NCBI RefSeq assembly: GCF_003626575.1
Contig: NZ_RBDY01000002.1
Span: 186,001 to 250,000, forward strand
From: Streptomyces radicis
GTDB lineage: Bacteria > Actinomycetota > Actinomycetes > Streptomycetales > Streptomycetaceae
Reading direction: 5' to 3'
DNA length: 64,000 nt
Shown here: positions 1 through 9,572 of the stretch, one piece after another
Layout: every line of letters starts with the position of its first letter
Numbering within the stretch: the first letter of the stretch is position 1
Position numbers and translations under genes: made by a program
The notes under the pieces: generated by a model
What the model was told of the DNA's origin: nothing
Database searches by the model: none
Seen by the model: the letters and a program-made list of their open reading frames with translations, nothing else

Positions 1-1222
<1,222 letters not shown>

Positions 1223-1230
1223 CTACTTGC

Positions 1231-1251
1231 CTTGAGTGCAATTGGCTCAAG
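1231..1251. promoter_or_regulatory. HspR operator HAIR 1 (dnaK promoter)
   Basis: CTTGAGT-N7-GCTCAAG differs from the HspR HAIR consensus (CTTGAGT-N7-ACTCAAG) at one base. It lies 24 bp upstream of the dnaK start, where the repressor HspR would block transcription until heat shock. Confidence 0.92.
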
Positions 1252-1283
1252 ACTGCCGCAGGTCACCGGCCATCGTCAAATGT

Positions 1284-1304
1284 CCTGAGCCGACCCGGCT
1301 CAAG
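1284..1304. promoter_or_regulatory. HspR operator HAIR 2, with a third half-match downstream
   Basis: CCTGAGC-N7-GCTCAAG is a second HAIR-like site with exact N7 spacing. A weaker third element, CTTGTCC-N9-ACTCAAG, lies at 1306-1328; its spacing is off by two bases. Three inverted repeats are also described for the S. coelicolor dnaK promoter. Confidence 0.82.
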
Positions 1305-1333
1305 TCTTGTCCTCCCCGGGCACTCAAGCCGGC

Positions 1334-1382
1334 GGGCTCATGACAGCGGGCTCATGACAGCGGGCTCATGACAGCGGGCTCA
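1334..1382. repeat. 14-bp tandem repeat duplicating a stop codon
   Basis: The unit GGGCTCATGACAGC occurs three times plus a half unit. On the minus strand it spans the last codons and TGA stop of the phosphatase gene ending at 1366, so the 3' end of that gene has been duplicated downstream. It looks like a slippage product. Confidence 0.9.
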
Positions 1383-2448
1383 ACGCCAGCAGCGCCACGT
1401 CGTCCTCGATCCGCGCCGCGAACTCGTTGACGTCGTTCCACACGAAGTCCACCAGCCGCGGCGGCGCCTCCCCCTCGTCCGCGCGCTCGGACGACACGCG
1501 GGCGCAGACACGTTCCACCAGCGGGTAGAACGCCCCGTCCGCGTCGCGCGCCTCGGTGACCCCGTCGGTGTAGCCGAGCAGCACGTCGCCCTCATCGAGC
1601 GCCACGACCGTGGGCGCGGGCGGCCCCGGGTGGGCGACGCCACGCCCGAGACCGAGCGGCGTCCCCGCCTCGGGGTGCAGCTCGCTCGCCGCGCCGCCCC
1701 TGACGAGCAGCGGCGGCGGGTGCCCGCAGCTGATCAGCCGGGCCTCGCGCCCGTCCCCCGCGAACTCGACCAGCAGCGCCGTCGCGAAGAGCTCCGACTG
1801 CTCATCCGCGTCGACCACCAGGCGCCGGTCGAGCCGCGCCGCGACCCCGCGCAGCTCCTCCTCGTCGAGCACCGCCTCGCGGAACGCGCCGAGCAGCGCC
1901 GCCACCGCCCCCACCGCGGCGAGTCCGTGCCCCTGCACGTCCGCCACGAGCGCCCGCACCCCGTGCGGCCCCGCCCGCACGTCGAACAGGTCGCCGCCGA
2001 CGAGCGCGCCCACCTGCGCCGCCCGGTAGAGCCCCGCGCACCGCACGTCGCCGACGCGCTCGGGCAGCGGCGGCAGCACGGCGCGCTGCGCCGCCTCGGC
2101 GACGTCGCGCACCACCACGAGGTCGCGCGTGTAGCGCGTCCTGATCCAGGACACCACGACGCTGAACGCCGCGATGGCCAGCACGGCCCCCAGGTCGGCG
2201 TCGCTGACGTGCGGCGGCCGGGTGAGCGGCAGGATCATCAGCCCGAGCACGCCCCCGCTGATCGCCGCCGTCCACAGCGGCCCGTAGATCAGCCCGGTGA
2301 GCGGGGGCAGCGCGGCGAAGAGGAACGCCAGCTGCACCCACCCCGGCGCCAGCCACTGGGCCACCCCGACCAGCACGAGCACCACGGGCGGCAGCACGCG
2401 CAGCCAGCGCGGCACGAGCCCGGGCGCTGACAGGGGTTGGCTCCTCAT
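1366..2448 (-). CDS. Membrane-anchored SpoIIE/RsbU-type PP2C phosphatase
   Basis: Predicted Ser/Thr phosphatase of the SpoIIE family, which typically dephosphorylates anti-anti-sigma factors in partner-switching cascades. The 360-residue protein has hydrophobic segments at about 19-33, 38-52, 60-75 and 87-101, then a short linker and a cytoplasmic catalytic domain from about 115. Seen: the metal-binding stretch ALVGGDLFDV, the helix motif VADVQGHGLAA, and the C-terminal pairs SCGHPPPLL and LGYTDGVTEARD typical of this fold. There is no PAS, GAF or HATPase domain, so the membrane part is the likely sensor. It starts 4 bp after the PGRP gene stop and is the last gene of a minus-strand run. The target is unknown. 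Confidence 0.9.
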   Translation of the reverse strand: MRSQPLSAPGLVPRWLRVLPPVVLVLVGVAQWLAPGWVQLAFLFAALPPLTGLIYGPLWTAAISGGVLGLMILPLTRPPHVSDADLGAVLAIAAFSVVVSWIRTRYTRDLVVVRDVAEAAQRAVLPPLPERVGDVRCAGLYRAAQVGALVGGDLFDVRAGPHGVRALVADVQGHGLAAVGAVAALLGAFREAVLDEEELRGVAARLDRRLVVDADEQSELFATALLVEFAGDGREARLISCGHPPPLLVRGGAASELHPEAGTPLGLGRGVAHPGPPAPTVVALDEGDVLLGYTDGVTEARDADGAFYPLVERVCARVSSERADEGEAPPRLVDFVWNDVNEFAARIEDDVALLALSPLS

Positions 2449-2452
2449 CGGC

Positions 2453-3211
2453 TCAGCCCCGTTGCGCGTCGATCCGGAGCCTGGCGGCCTCCTCGCGGAT
2501 GGCGGGCAGCCGCGCGTCGAGCCCCTCGCCAGGGCAGTGGGTCTCCACGATGTCGCGGTGCCCCGAGACCACGGCCACGGTGGCGGGGTCGCCCTCGGGG
2601 ACGCGGCTGTCGTCGTTGGTGGACACCAGGCGCACGGTGCCGCGCGGGTCGGTGCCCATGCGCAGCTTCCACGCGACGACCCGCGCGATCGCCGACATGA
2701 GCGCGTCGGGGACCAGCTCGGGCACCTCGAAGTCGCCGACGGCGGCGATGCCGACGCTGTCCATGTTGAACCCCGTGGTGTGGGCGCCGAGGACGAAACG
2801 GTCGAGCCCTCCGGCGCGGCCCTCGTAGATCGTTCCGCACTTGTCGACCACGAAGTTGTAGCCCACGTCGTCCCAGCCCATGCGGCTCACATGGTCGGAC
2901 TGCATCGAACGCAGCATCTCGGGCACGTCCGCGCAGTCGTAGCCGTCGGGGTGTCCCGTGTGGTGGATGAAGACGGCGCGGGCGGCGCCCGTGTAGGTGA
3001 CCTTCTCGGTCCGCAGGTCCTCGTCGGCGCCCCACTCCCCCCGCGTGATCACCTCGGGCTTGGCGCCGGGCCGTTCGACCGCGGGCGGCAGCCGCTCGGG
3101 CGCCTCGGGCGGCCCGGCCGAGGCCCCGCCGAGCGGGGGCGCGTCCACGGTCACCACGACGGCGAGCGGCAGGACCGCGGCCATGAGGGCCATCCTCCGG
3201 CGTGACCACAC
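2453..3211 (-). CDS. Secreted PGRP-type N-acetylmuramoyl-L-alanine amidase
   Basis: Peptidoglycan-recognition (amidase_2) protein of 252 residues, predicted to cut the bond between muramic acid and L-Ala in cell-wall peptides. An N-terminal Arg-rich and hydrophobic stretch (residues 1-31) looks like a signal or anchor. The amidase core starts near residue 55 (ITRGEWGAD) and shows the zinc-ligand region FIHHTGHP, the motif GYNFVVDKCGTIYEGR, and a later HRD-x5-C stretch (GHRDIVETHCPG). The GTG at 3211 has a GGGGAGG ribosome site. It lies between the phosphatase (4 bp) and the NADP oxidoreductase (19 bp), so cotranscription is likely. Whether Zn ligands are complete needs a structural alignment. 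Confidence 0.88.
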   Translation of the reverse strand: MWSRRRMALMAAVLPLAVVVTVDAPPLGGASAGPPEAPERLPPAVERPGAKPEVITRGEWGADEDLRTEKVTYTGAARAVFIHHTGHPDGYDCADVPEMLRSMQSDHVSRMGWDDVGYNFVVDKCGTIYEGRAGGLDRFVLGAHTTGFNMDSVGIAAVGDFEVPELVPDALMSAIARVVAWKLRMGTDPRGTVRLVSTNDDSRVPEGDPATVAVVSGHRDIVETHCPGEGLDARLPAIREEAARLRIDAQRG

Positions 3212-3230
3212 GGGCGCCTCCCCGGGCTGC

Positions 3231-3875
3231 TCAGGGCAGGATCTTGACGGCGCTCGACCAGGTGAGGCCGAGGGGCTGCTGGGCGGCCATGTGGAGGAGC
3301 TGGAGCGCTTCCAGCTGGCGGGCCCGGCGCAGCGGTCCCACGTCGAGCGGGCGCAGCCCGCCCCCCTCGGCCAGGTCAGCGACGGCGCCCTTGCCGTCGG
3401 CGTCGTCGCCCGCGATCAGCACGTCGAGCGGCTTGCCCGCCACGGCGCCGCTGCGCAGCGTGGTGGCGAAGATCGTGTTGAACGCCTTGACCACGGGCGC
3501 CCCAGGGGCGGCCTCCGCGGCGATCAGCTCGGCGGCCGACGTGCCGGGCGGCACGAGCGAGTCGTCGAGCGATGTGGGGTCGACGGGGTTGGAGATGTCG
3601 ACGATCACGGACCCGGTGAGCGCGGTCCCATAGGTGGCGGCCAGCTCGACCCCCGCGGGGTACGGGACGGCGAGCACGACGAGGTCGGCGTCCTCGACGG
3701 CGATGGCGTCCGAGGCGTCGATGTCCCCGTCGGGCGCGGCGCGGGCGAGCTCGCCCGCGAGCGCCTCGGCCCTGGCGTGCGACCGGCCGATGATCCGGAC
3801 GGTGTGCCCGCCGGCCAGCGCGATGGTCGCCACGCCGCGGGCCATGGCCCCCGTGCCCACGATGGTCACAATCAT
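3231..3875 (-). CDS. NADP/F420-type oxidoreductase (NPD family)
   Basis: Rossmann-fold protein of 214 residues resembling NADPH:F420 reductases and related ketol-reductase-like enzymes. The nucleotide loop is at the extreme N-terminus (VTIVGTGAMARGVA), followed by the arginine-containing IIGRSHARAE that suggests NADP(H) preference. Further family marks are LVVLAVPY, VIVDISNPVDP and VKAFNTIFA. The chosen ATG at 3875 puts the Rossmann strand at residue 2, as in the family; an open frame continues upstream but is only GC-driven. No strong ribosome site is visible. It lies 41 bp after the LCP gene and 19 bp before the PGRP gene. The substrate cannot be told from sequence. Confidence 0.88.
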   Translation of the reverse strand: MIVTIVGTGAMARGVATIALAGGHTVRIIGRSHARAEALAGELARAAPDGDIDASDAIAVEDADLVVLAVPYPAGVELAATYGTALTGSVIVDISNPVDPTSLDDSLVPPGTSAAELIAAEAAPGAPVVKAFNTIFATTLRSGAVAGKPLDVLIAGDDADGKGAVADLAEGGGLRPLDVGPLRRARQLEALQLLHMAAQQPLGLTWSSAVKILP

Positions 3876-3916
3876 GGGTCCATGCCAGCACGGGCCCGGA
3901 GGGGCCGCATCTCGCG

Positions 3917-4951
3917 CTACGGCGCGGGGGGCAGCTCGCGGTCCTGCCGGATCGCGGCGAACAGGCGCCCGGCGACGCGCTCGTCGAGCCGCAGCCTGTT
4001 GGCCTCGGTGGGGTGCGGAACGGTCGGCACGGTGCGGAACCCGAAGGCGCCGTCGGGCACGGCCCTGAGGTCCTTGGCCAGGGCGTACAGCTCGTCGAGC
4101 GAGTCGAGCCCGGCGTCCGCGGTGATGGCGGAGGTCACGGCCTTGAGGACCGGGTAGAGCCGCGTGGGGTCGGTGACGGTCCGCTCGTCGGTGACGCGCT
4201 GGTAGAGGCGGCCGAGGAATTCCTGCTGGCGGGCGAGCCTGTTCAGGTCGCTGCCGTCGCCGACGAAGACCCTGGCGCGCACATAGGCGAGGGCCTGCTC
4301 CCCGTCGAGACGGTGGCGCCCCGCCGGGAGGTCGTGGCCGACGTTGGGGTCGCGCTCGGCCTCCTCGAGCTCGACCTCGACGCCGCCGACGGCGTCCACC
4401 ACATCGGCGAAGCCCTCGAAGCCGATCACCAGGTGGTGGTCCACCCTGATGCCGCTCATGCCCTCGAACGTCCTGATGGTGCAGGCCGCGCCGCCGAACT
4501 GGAAGGCCCAGTTGAACTGCGCCGTCGTCGCCTCGCTGTGCCCGCCGTCCTCGGTGCGGCACGCGGGGATGTCCACGACGATGTCGCGCGGCACGTGCAC
4601 CGCGTCGGCGCGCCGCCCGTCGGCGGAGAGGTGGAGGAGCAGCACGGTGTCGGAGCGGGCGTTGCCGGTGCCCGAGCCGAAGTCGTGGCCGATGACCAGG
4701 ATGTTCCTGGCCTCGTCCGCCCCCTCGGGCCGCTCGCCCTCCTCCTCGCCGAGCGCCCGCGCGGCGGCGTGGTCGGTGCTGATGTTCCCGTCGAGCCGCT
4801 GGTACGCCCACAGCGCCACCCCCGCGATGATCGCGAGGATGACGCCGAAGGCCAGCAGGAGCCACCACAGCCACTTCTGACCACGCGTCGTCTGGACCGC
4901 CACCGGCGCACACCGCCCCTTCGGATCGCTCACGCCTCGCCTGGGCCCCAT
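3917..4951 (-). CDS. LytR-CpsA-Psr (LCP) family wall-polymer ligase
   Basis: LCP proteins attach undecaprenyl-linked glycopolymers to peptidoglycan on the outer face of the membrane. From this ATG the protein has 344 residues: a short cytoplasmic head, one membrane helix (WLWWLLLAFGVILAIIAGVA) and a large external LCP domain. Seen: ARSDTVLLLHL, HVPRDIVVDIP, the VDHHLVIGFEGFADVVDAVGG stretch and ALAYVRAR...DLNRLARQQEFL, which carry the Arg and Asp residues that bind pyrophosphate in characterised LCPs. The start is uncertain: TTG 5140 would add 63 Pro/Arg-rich residues, and GTG 4933 would remove six; none has a good ribosome site. It heads the run ending at 1366. A TGACGT palindrome lies upstream. 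Confidence 0.88.
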   Translation of the reverse strand: MGPRRGVSDPKGRCAPVAVQTTRGQKWLWWLLLAFGVILAIIAGVALWAYQRLDGNISTDHAAARALGEEEGERPEGADEARNILVIGHDFGSGTGNARSDTVLLLHLSADGRRADAVHVPRDIVVDIPACRTEDGGHSEATTAQFNWAFQFGGAACTIRTFEGMSGIRVDHHLVIGFEGFADVVDAVGGVEVELEEAERDPNVGHDLPAGRHRLDGEQALAYVRARVFVGDGSDLNRLARQQEFLGRLYQRVTDERTVTDPTRLYPVLKAVTSAITADAGLDSLDELYALAKDLRAVPDGAFGFRTVPTVPHPTEANRLRLDERVAGRLFAAIRQDRELPPAP

Positions 4952-5141
4952 CGTGCGCGGCGGCGGGGGCGAAGTCCTGAAGGGCGGTTGCGGGCCGGGC
5001 CGCTTCCACCGAACGGGGGCGGCGCGGCGGCCGAACGGCCCAGGTGCGCCGGGGGCGTTCCACTCGGGCCGCGTGGGCCGGTCTCCTCGCGCGCTCGGGG
5101 ACGGACACGCCACGGTGGGCGCCGCTCCTTGAAAGCTCAAG

Positions 5142-5155
5142 TGACGTTGACGTCA
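5142..5155. promoter_or_regulatory. Palindrome TGACGT-NN-ACGTCA upstream of the LCP gene
   Basis: TGACGTTGACGTCA is a 14-bp palindrome with a 2-bp centre; flanking G and C extend it to 16 bp. The same palindrome with a different centre occurs at 34961-34974. It lies between the LCP gene and the divergent Fe-S gene. MerR-family operators often look like this; binding is inferred. Confidence 0.5.
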
Positions 5156-5282
5156 CGGCACGCCCGGCACGTTCCCCCGAACGAGGGACGACGAATCAAG
5201 TTACCGTCGAGTAGCATGGTGCTGGGCTATGTTGGCTAGCCCTCCGTCCACCCCCTGTCCGCAGGTCCGAGGAGCCACCGCC

Positions 5283-7427
5283 ATGCAACTCGCCGCCATC
5301 GTCGTCACGCTGGTGCTCACCGCGGTCGCCGTCGCGCTGTTCGCCCGGGCCGTCGCCCGGCTCGTCGCCACGCTGCGCCTCGGCCAGCCCGTGCCCGAGG
5401 GGCTGCGCACCGACGATCCCCGGCGCCGCACGCTGACCCTGGCCAGGGAGTTCCTCGGCCACACACGGATGAACCGCTGGGCGCCCGTCGGCGTGGCCCA
5501 CTGGTTCGTCGCCATCGGGTTCCTGACCCTCGCGGGCACGATCATCACGGCGTACGGGCAGCTGTTCCAGGCCGACTGGACGCTCCCGGTGCTCGGCGGC
5601 TTCGTGCCCTACGAGATGTGGATCGAGTTCATCGCGGCCATGACCGTGCTCGGCATCGCGACCCTCATCGTCATCCGGCTGCTCAGCCTGCCCTCCCACG
5701 CCGGTCGCAAGTCGCGGTTCGCGGGCTCGACCGCGTGGCAGGCGTACTTCGTCGAGTATGTGATCCTCACGATCGGCGCGGCCATCCTGGTGCTGCGCGG
5801 CCTCGAGGGCGCCCTCCACCACGTGGACGGGTACGACCCGGCGTACTTCGTGTCGTATCCCCTGGTCGCGGCGTTCGACGGCCTCTCCACCGCCACCCTC
5901 CAGAATCTCGTGTACGCCACGGCCATGGTGAAGCTCGGCACCACCACCGTCTGGGCGATCACCATCGCGCTCCACACGGACATGGGCGTGGCGTGGCACC
6001 GGTTCCTGGCCTTCCCCAACATCTGGTTCAAGCGGCGCGCCGACGGGGAGCCCGCCCTGGGCGCGCTGCTGCCGATGACCTCGGCGGGGAAGCCGATCGA
6101 CTTCGACGACCCGGACGAGGACGACCAGTTCGGCGTCTCGCGGATCGAGCACTTCTCGTGGAAGGGCCTGCTCGACTTCTCCACGTGCACCGAGTGCGGC
6201 CGCTGCCAGTCCCAGTGCCCCGCGTGGAACACCGGGAAGCCCCTGTCCCCCAAGCTCCTGGTGATGTCCCTGCGCGACCACGCGCACGCCGCCGCCCCCT
6301 ACCTGCTCGCGGGCGAGGCCGTCGAGCGCCCGCTGGTCGGCACGGCCGAGGAGGGCGGCGTGATCGACCCGGACGTCCTGTGGTCCTGCACCACGTGCGG
6401 CGCCTGCGTCGAGCAGTGCCCGGTCGACATCGAGCACATCGACCACATCGTGGACATGCGCCGGTACCAGGTGATGATCGAGTCCTCGTTCCCCAGCGAG
6501 GCGGGCACCATGCTGAAGAACCTCGAGCGCAAGGGGAATCCTTGGGGCCTCGCCAAGAAGAAGCGCCTGGAGTGGACGGCCGAGGTCGCCTTCGACGTGC
6601 CGGTGGTCGGCCGGGACATCGATGACCTCACCGAGGTCGACTACCTCTACTGGGTCGGCTGCGCGGGCGCCCTCGAGGACCGCGCCAAGAAGACCACCAA
6701 GGCGTTCGCCGAGCTGCTGCACATCGCGGGCGTCCGCTTCGCGATCATGGGCGGCGACGAGGCGTGCACCGGCGACTCCGCCCGCCGCCTGGGGAACGAG
6801 TTCCTGTTCCAGCAGCTCGGCCAGCAGAACGTCGAGTCGCTCAACGCCGCGTCGGCCACGCGCGTCGTCACCACGTGCCCGCACTGCTTCAACACCATCG
6901 CCAACGAGTACCCCCAGCTGGGCGGCCGGTTCGAGGTCATCCACCACACCCAGCTGCTCCAGCACCTCATCGACGAGGGCAAGCTCGTCCCCGTCACCCC
7001 CGTCGAGGGCCTGATCACCTACCACGACCCGTGCTACCTCGGCCGCCACAACAAGGTGTACACCCCGCCCCGCGAGATCATCGGCCGCGTCCCCGGCCTG
7101 CGGAACGAAGAGATGCACCGCCACAAGGAGCGCGGCTTCTGCTGCGGCGCGGGCGGCGCCCGGATGTGGATGGAGGAGCGCATCGGCAAGCGGATCAACG
7201 ACGAGCGCGTCGACGAGGCCCTCTCCCTCGACCCCGACATCATCTCGACGGCGTGCCCGTTCTGCCTCGTGATGCTCTCCGACTCGGTCAACGGCAAGAA
7301 GGCCGACGCCGCGGCCAAGGAGGACCTCCGCGTCGTCGACGTCGCCCAGCTCCTCCTCGAGTCGGTCACCACGACGGCCCCCGGCGACACCCAGATCCCC
7401 ACGGCCGAGCCGGAGCCCGCCACATGA
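5283..7427 (+). CDS. Membrane (Fe-S)-binding oxidoreductase (HdrDE/EtfQO-like)
   Basis: Integral-membrane iron-sulfur oxidoreductase of 714 residues, of the type that passes electrons from flavoproteins such as electron-transfer flavoprotein into the quinone pool. The N-terminal third has several membrane helices resembling the nitrate-reductase gamma / HdrE fold. Two 4Fe-4S ferredoxin clusters follow (CTECGRCQSQCP and CTTCGACVEQCPVD), then two cysteine-rich CCG domains; the second ends in CCGAGGARMWMEE. The ATG at 5283 is preceded by GAGGAG; an upstream in-frame ATG at 5229 lacks a ribosome site. It is divergent from the LCP gene. Upstream, TTACCGTCGAGTA is an imperfect TAC/GTA dyad that could be an operator. 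Its ETF partner is not in this window. Confidence 0.93.
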   Translation: MQLAAIVVTLVLTAVAVALFARAVARLVATLRLGQPVPEGLRTDDPRRRTLTLAREFLGHTRMNRWAPVGVAHWFVAIGFLTLAGTIITAYGQLFQADWTLPVLGGFVPYEMWIEFIAAMTVLGIATLIVIRLLSLPSHAGRKSRFAGSTAWQAYFVEYVILTIGAAILVLRGLEGALHHVDGYDPAYFVSYPLVAAFDGLSTATLQNLVYATAMVKLGTTTVWAITIALHTDMGVAWHRFLAFPNIWFKRRADGEPALGALLPMTSAGKPIDFDDPDEDDQFGVSRIEHFSWKGLLDFSTCTECGRCQSQCPAWNTGKPLSPKLLVMSLRDHAHAAAPYLLAGEAVERPLVGTAEEGGVIDPDVLWSCTTCGACVEQCPVDIEHIDHIVDMRRYQVMIESSFPSEAGTMLKNLERKGNPWGLAKKKRLEWTAEVAFDVPVVGRDIDDLTEVDYLYWVGCAGALEDRAKKTTKAFAELLHIAGVRFAIMGGDEACTGDSARRLGNEFLFQQLGQQNVESLNAASATRVVTTCPHCFNTIANEYPQLGGRFEVIHHTQLLQHLIDEGKLVPVTPVEGLITYHDPCYLGRHNKVYTPPREIIGRVPGLRNEEMHRHKERGFCCGAGGARMWMEERIGKRINDERVDEALSLDPDIISTACPFCLVMLSDSVNGKKADAAAKEDLRVVDVAQLLLESVTTTAPGDTQIPTAEPEPAT

Positions 7428-7530
7428 GACCCCCCCGGCCCGGGACGGCCGGACCCGGACGGCCCCCGGGGGAGCGCTCAGGGGCCCGTTCGGGAGTACG
7501 GTGGCCCGCGGAAGCGGTACGTTCATAGGC

Positions 7531-8253
7531 GTGGCCGTATTCAGAAGGAACCGCGACGAGCAGTACCCGCAGCCGCAGCCCTATCCCCCGCCGCAGCCGC
7601 ACTACGGGTACCCGCCGCAGCAGCCGTACCAGGGGCCCGGGCAGTACCAGCAGCACCCGGAGCCCCACCCCACCTATCCCGATCCCGGCCCCGCGGCGGG
7701 TCCGCCGCCCCAGCCGCCGCTGCCCTGGCGCGAGCTGCTGAGCGGCATCGTCCTCCACCCCAGCCGCACCTTCTGGCACATGCGCGACTACGCGATGTGG
7801 GCCCCGGCGCTGATCGTGACGTTCCTCTACGGCCTCGTCGCGGTCTTCGGCCTGGACAACGCCCGGGAGTCGATCCTCGACACCACGGCCTCCACGGTCG
7901 CGCCGTACCTGCTGTTCACCGGGGTGGCGATGGGCCTCGGCGCGCTGGTGCTGAGCACCGTGACCCACAACCTCGCGCGGCAGTTCGGCGGGAACGGCCT
8001 GTGGGCGCCCACCGCGGGCCTGGCCATGCTGATCATGACCCTGACGGATGTGCCCCGCCTGGCCCTGGCCCTCTTCCTCGGCGGCGCGGACCCGATCGTC
8101 CAGGTCATCGGCTGGGCGACATGGCTGGGCGCGGGCGTGCTGTTCACGATGATGGTCAGCCGCTCCCACGAGATCCCGTGGCCCCGCGCCCTCGCCGCCT
8201 CGACGATCCAGCTGCTCGCGCTGCTGATGCTGGTGAAGCTGGGCACCCTGTAG
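7531..8253 (+). CDS. Yip1-family membrane protein
   Basis: Membrane protein of 240 residues with an N-terminal Pro/Gln/Tyr-rich tail (about 1-65) and a Yip1-type domain: the entry motif WRELLSGIVLHPSRTFWHMRDY and about five hydrophobic segments. Homologues in streptomycetes have this same tail-plus-helices plan; no function is established. The GTG at 7531 is preferred over GTG 7501 because it gives the compact VAVFRRNR start. It lies 18 bp before dcd, so the two may be cotranscribed. A role in the dCTP pathway is not implied. Confidence 0.82.
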   Translation: MAVFRRNRDEQYPQPQPYPPPQPHYGYPPQQPYQGPGQYQQHPEPHPTYPDPGPAAGPPPQPPLPWRELLSGIVLHPSRTFWHMRDYAMWAPALIVTFLYGLVAVFGLDNARESILDTTASTVAPYLLFTGVAMGLGALVLSTVTHNLARQFGGNGLWAPTAGLAMLIMTLTDVPRLALALFLGGADPIVQVIGWATWLGAGVLFTMMVSRSHEIPWPRALAASTIQLLALLMLVKLGTL

Positions 8254-8271
8254 GGCCGCTACGCTCGGGGC

Positions 8272-8847
8272 GTGCTTCTGTCAGACAAGGACATCCGTAC
8301 CGAGATCGACGCGGGCCGGGTCCGGATCGATCCCTTCGACCCCGCGATGGTCCAGCCGTCGAGCATCGACGTGCGACTCGACCGCTTCTTCCGGGTCTTC
8401 GAGAACCACCGCTACCCGCACATCGACCCCTCGGTCGAGCAGCCCGACCTGACGCGCGAGATCGAACCGCCGGGGAAGGAGCCGTTCATCCTCCACCCCG
8501 GCGAGTTCGTCCTGGCGTCCACCTACGAGGTGATCACCCTCCCCGAGGACCTCGCGTCCCGTCTGGAGGGCAAGAGCTCACTCGGCCGCCTCGGCCTGCT
8601 GACCCACTCGACGGCGGGCTTCATCGACCCGGGCTTCTCGGGCCATGTGACGCTTGAGCTCTCCAACGTCGCGACGCTGCCGATCAAGCTGTGGCCGGGG
8701 ATGAAGATCGGCCAGCTCTGTATGTTCCGCCTCAGCTCCCCGGCCGAACACCCCTACGGGTCAACGGGAGTCGGCTCCCGCTACCAGGGCCAGCGCGGCC
8801 CGACCCCCTCCCGCTCCTACCTCAACTTCCACCGCACCGCGATCTGA
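8272..8847 (+). CDS. dcd: dCTP deaminase
   Basis: Deaminates dCTP to dUTP, supplying the route to dTMP. The 191-residue length is standard for Dcd. Seen: the N-terminal [27 protein letters not shown], the active-site stretch [33 protein letters not shown] containing the catalytic Ser/Arg and Glu region, and KIGQLCMF. The GTG at 8272 is only 18 bp after the Yip1 gene. Its 3' end overlaps a small minus-strand gene. Confidence 0.97.
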   Translation: MLLSDKDIRTEIDAGRVRIDPFDPAMVQPSSIDVRLDRFFRVFENHRYPHIDPSVEQPDLTREIEPPGKEPFILHPGEFVLASTYEVITLPEDLASRLEGKSSLGRLGLLTHSTAGFIDPGFSGHVTLELSNVATLPIKLWPGMKIGQLCMFRLSSPAEHPYGSTGVGSRYQGQRGPTPSRSYLNFHRTAI

Positions 8848-8997
8848 CACGGGCACGGCGCTCCGCAGCCGGGCACACCGGGGACACCGCAACAGCCGCC
8901 CCGGCCCGATCCGCTCGCTCCCCAACTGCCGCATGGGAAACCGCGCGGTGGCGAAGACATGCCCCTCGGCACAACGAACGACGGTGGTGATCTGCAA
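8761..8997 (-). CDS. Small conserved zinc-ribbon-like protein
   Basis: A 78-residue protein with paired cysteine motifs: VRCAEGHVF near residue 8 and [11 protein letters not shown] near residue 37. The order C-x3-H ... C-P-x-C suggests a single zinc ribbon. Short proteins of this pattern (VRCAEGHVF...[15 protein letters not shown]) occur across streptomycetes without assigned function; that is from memory, not a search. The last 29 codons overlap the 3' end of dcd in antisense. The overlap means its C-terminus could simply be read-through beyond the conserved core ending near residue 50. Confidence 0.68.
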   Translation of the reverse strand: MQITTVVRCAEGHVFATARFPMRQLGSERIGPGRLLRCPRCARLRSAVPVSDRGAVEVEVGAGGGRAALALVAGADSR

Positions 8998-9104
8998 GGC
9001 TCCCTCTCCCCTGACCCTCGACGACGAAGGGAAAGATTAGGGGAAGATCCCCACCCACTCACCACGGCACTCCGAGGTGAGGTAAGCTACGGGCAGATCG
9101 CCAA

Positions 9105-9178
9105 GCGGGCGTAGTTTAATGGTAGAACATGAGCTTCCCAAGCTCAGAGCGCGAGTTCGATTCTCGTCGCCCGCTCCA
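9105..9178 (+). tRNA. tRNA-Gly(CCC)
   Basis: A full cloverleaf can be drawn: acceptor stem GCGGGCG with CGCCCGC, anticodon stem TGAGC/GCTCA with loop TTCCCAA (anticodon CCC, glycine), T-loop TTCGATT, discriminator T and an encoded CCA (9176-9178). It marks the left border of a defence-gene region, a common insertion position. Confidence 0.97.
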
Positions 9179-9185
9179 TGATGAA

Positions 9186-9212
9186 GGGCCCAGGTCAACG
9201 ACCTGGGCCTTG
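9186..9212 (+). terminator. Hairpin terminator after tRNA-Gly
   Basis: GGCCCAGGTC-AAC-GACCTGGGCC is a perfect 10-bp stem with a 3-base loop followed by TTGTT. It starts 8 bp after the tRNA. Confidence 0.85.
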
Positions 9213-9230
9213 TTCGTTGCGGGGGGGGTG

Positions 9231-9572
9231 TCAACGCTGGAGACCGAGAAGGATGCGGATCGCGTTCTCGACGTTGCGCAGTTCGGCGGGTGAGAGGAGA
9301 CCAAGCCGTTTGCTCAGTCGGGACTTCGCCACCGTGTGCAGATCGACGCAGTTCACGTAGGACTCAGCGTATTTCGTCCACCCGGAGTCAGAACCGACCG
9401 GGATGTGGGTGGCCCGCGGGCCCGTGGTTCCCGTGATCAACGCGACCGTGACCGACGCAAGCGGTTCAGCGATGCGGTTGACCGTGAGAACGACAACGGG
9501 GTGAGGGCCGAGAGGCTGGGGCAAGGCGCACCCCCAGACCTCCCCGCGCAGAAGCAGGCCAGCCCTCACCAC
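9231..9572 (-). CDS. MazF/PemK-family toxin
   Basis: Predicted type II toxin of 113 residues, probably a sequence-specific endoribonuclease. Seen: the N-terminal strand LLRGEVWGCALP, PHPVVVLTVN, the core VALITGTTGPRATHIPVG and the C-terminal YVNCVDLHTVAKSRL followed by the helix LSPAELRNVENAIRILLGL. The start overlaps the end of the antitoxin gene by a few bases, the usual coupled order (antitoxin first). The typical R-x3-P/Q-V entry is weakened (PHPVVVLTVN), so activity should not be assumed. It lies directly beyond tRNA-Gly and its terminator. Confidence 0.85.
   Translation of the reverse strand: MVRAGLLLRGEVWGCALPQPLGPHPVVVLTVNRIAEPLASVTVALITGTTGPRATHIPVGSDSGWTKYAESYVNCVDLHTVAKSRLSKRLGLLSPAELRNVENAIRILLGLQR

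Noticed and set aside
5196..7526. Very long minus-strand open frame opposite the Fe-S oxidoreductase
   Set aside because: It is the GC-driven shadow of the real gene; its translation is a Val/Gly/Arg/Asp-rich string without family motifs, whereas the plus strand shows two ferredoxin motifs.
9037..9304. Minus-strand frames containing ENRTRALSLGSSCSTIKL
   Set aside because: This is the well-known false peptide that arises from reading a tRNA gene backwards; it lies on tRNA-Gly.
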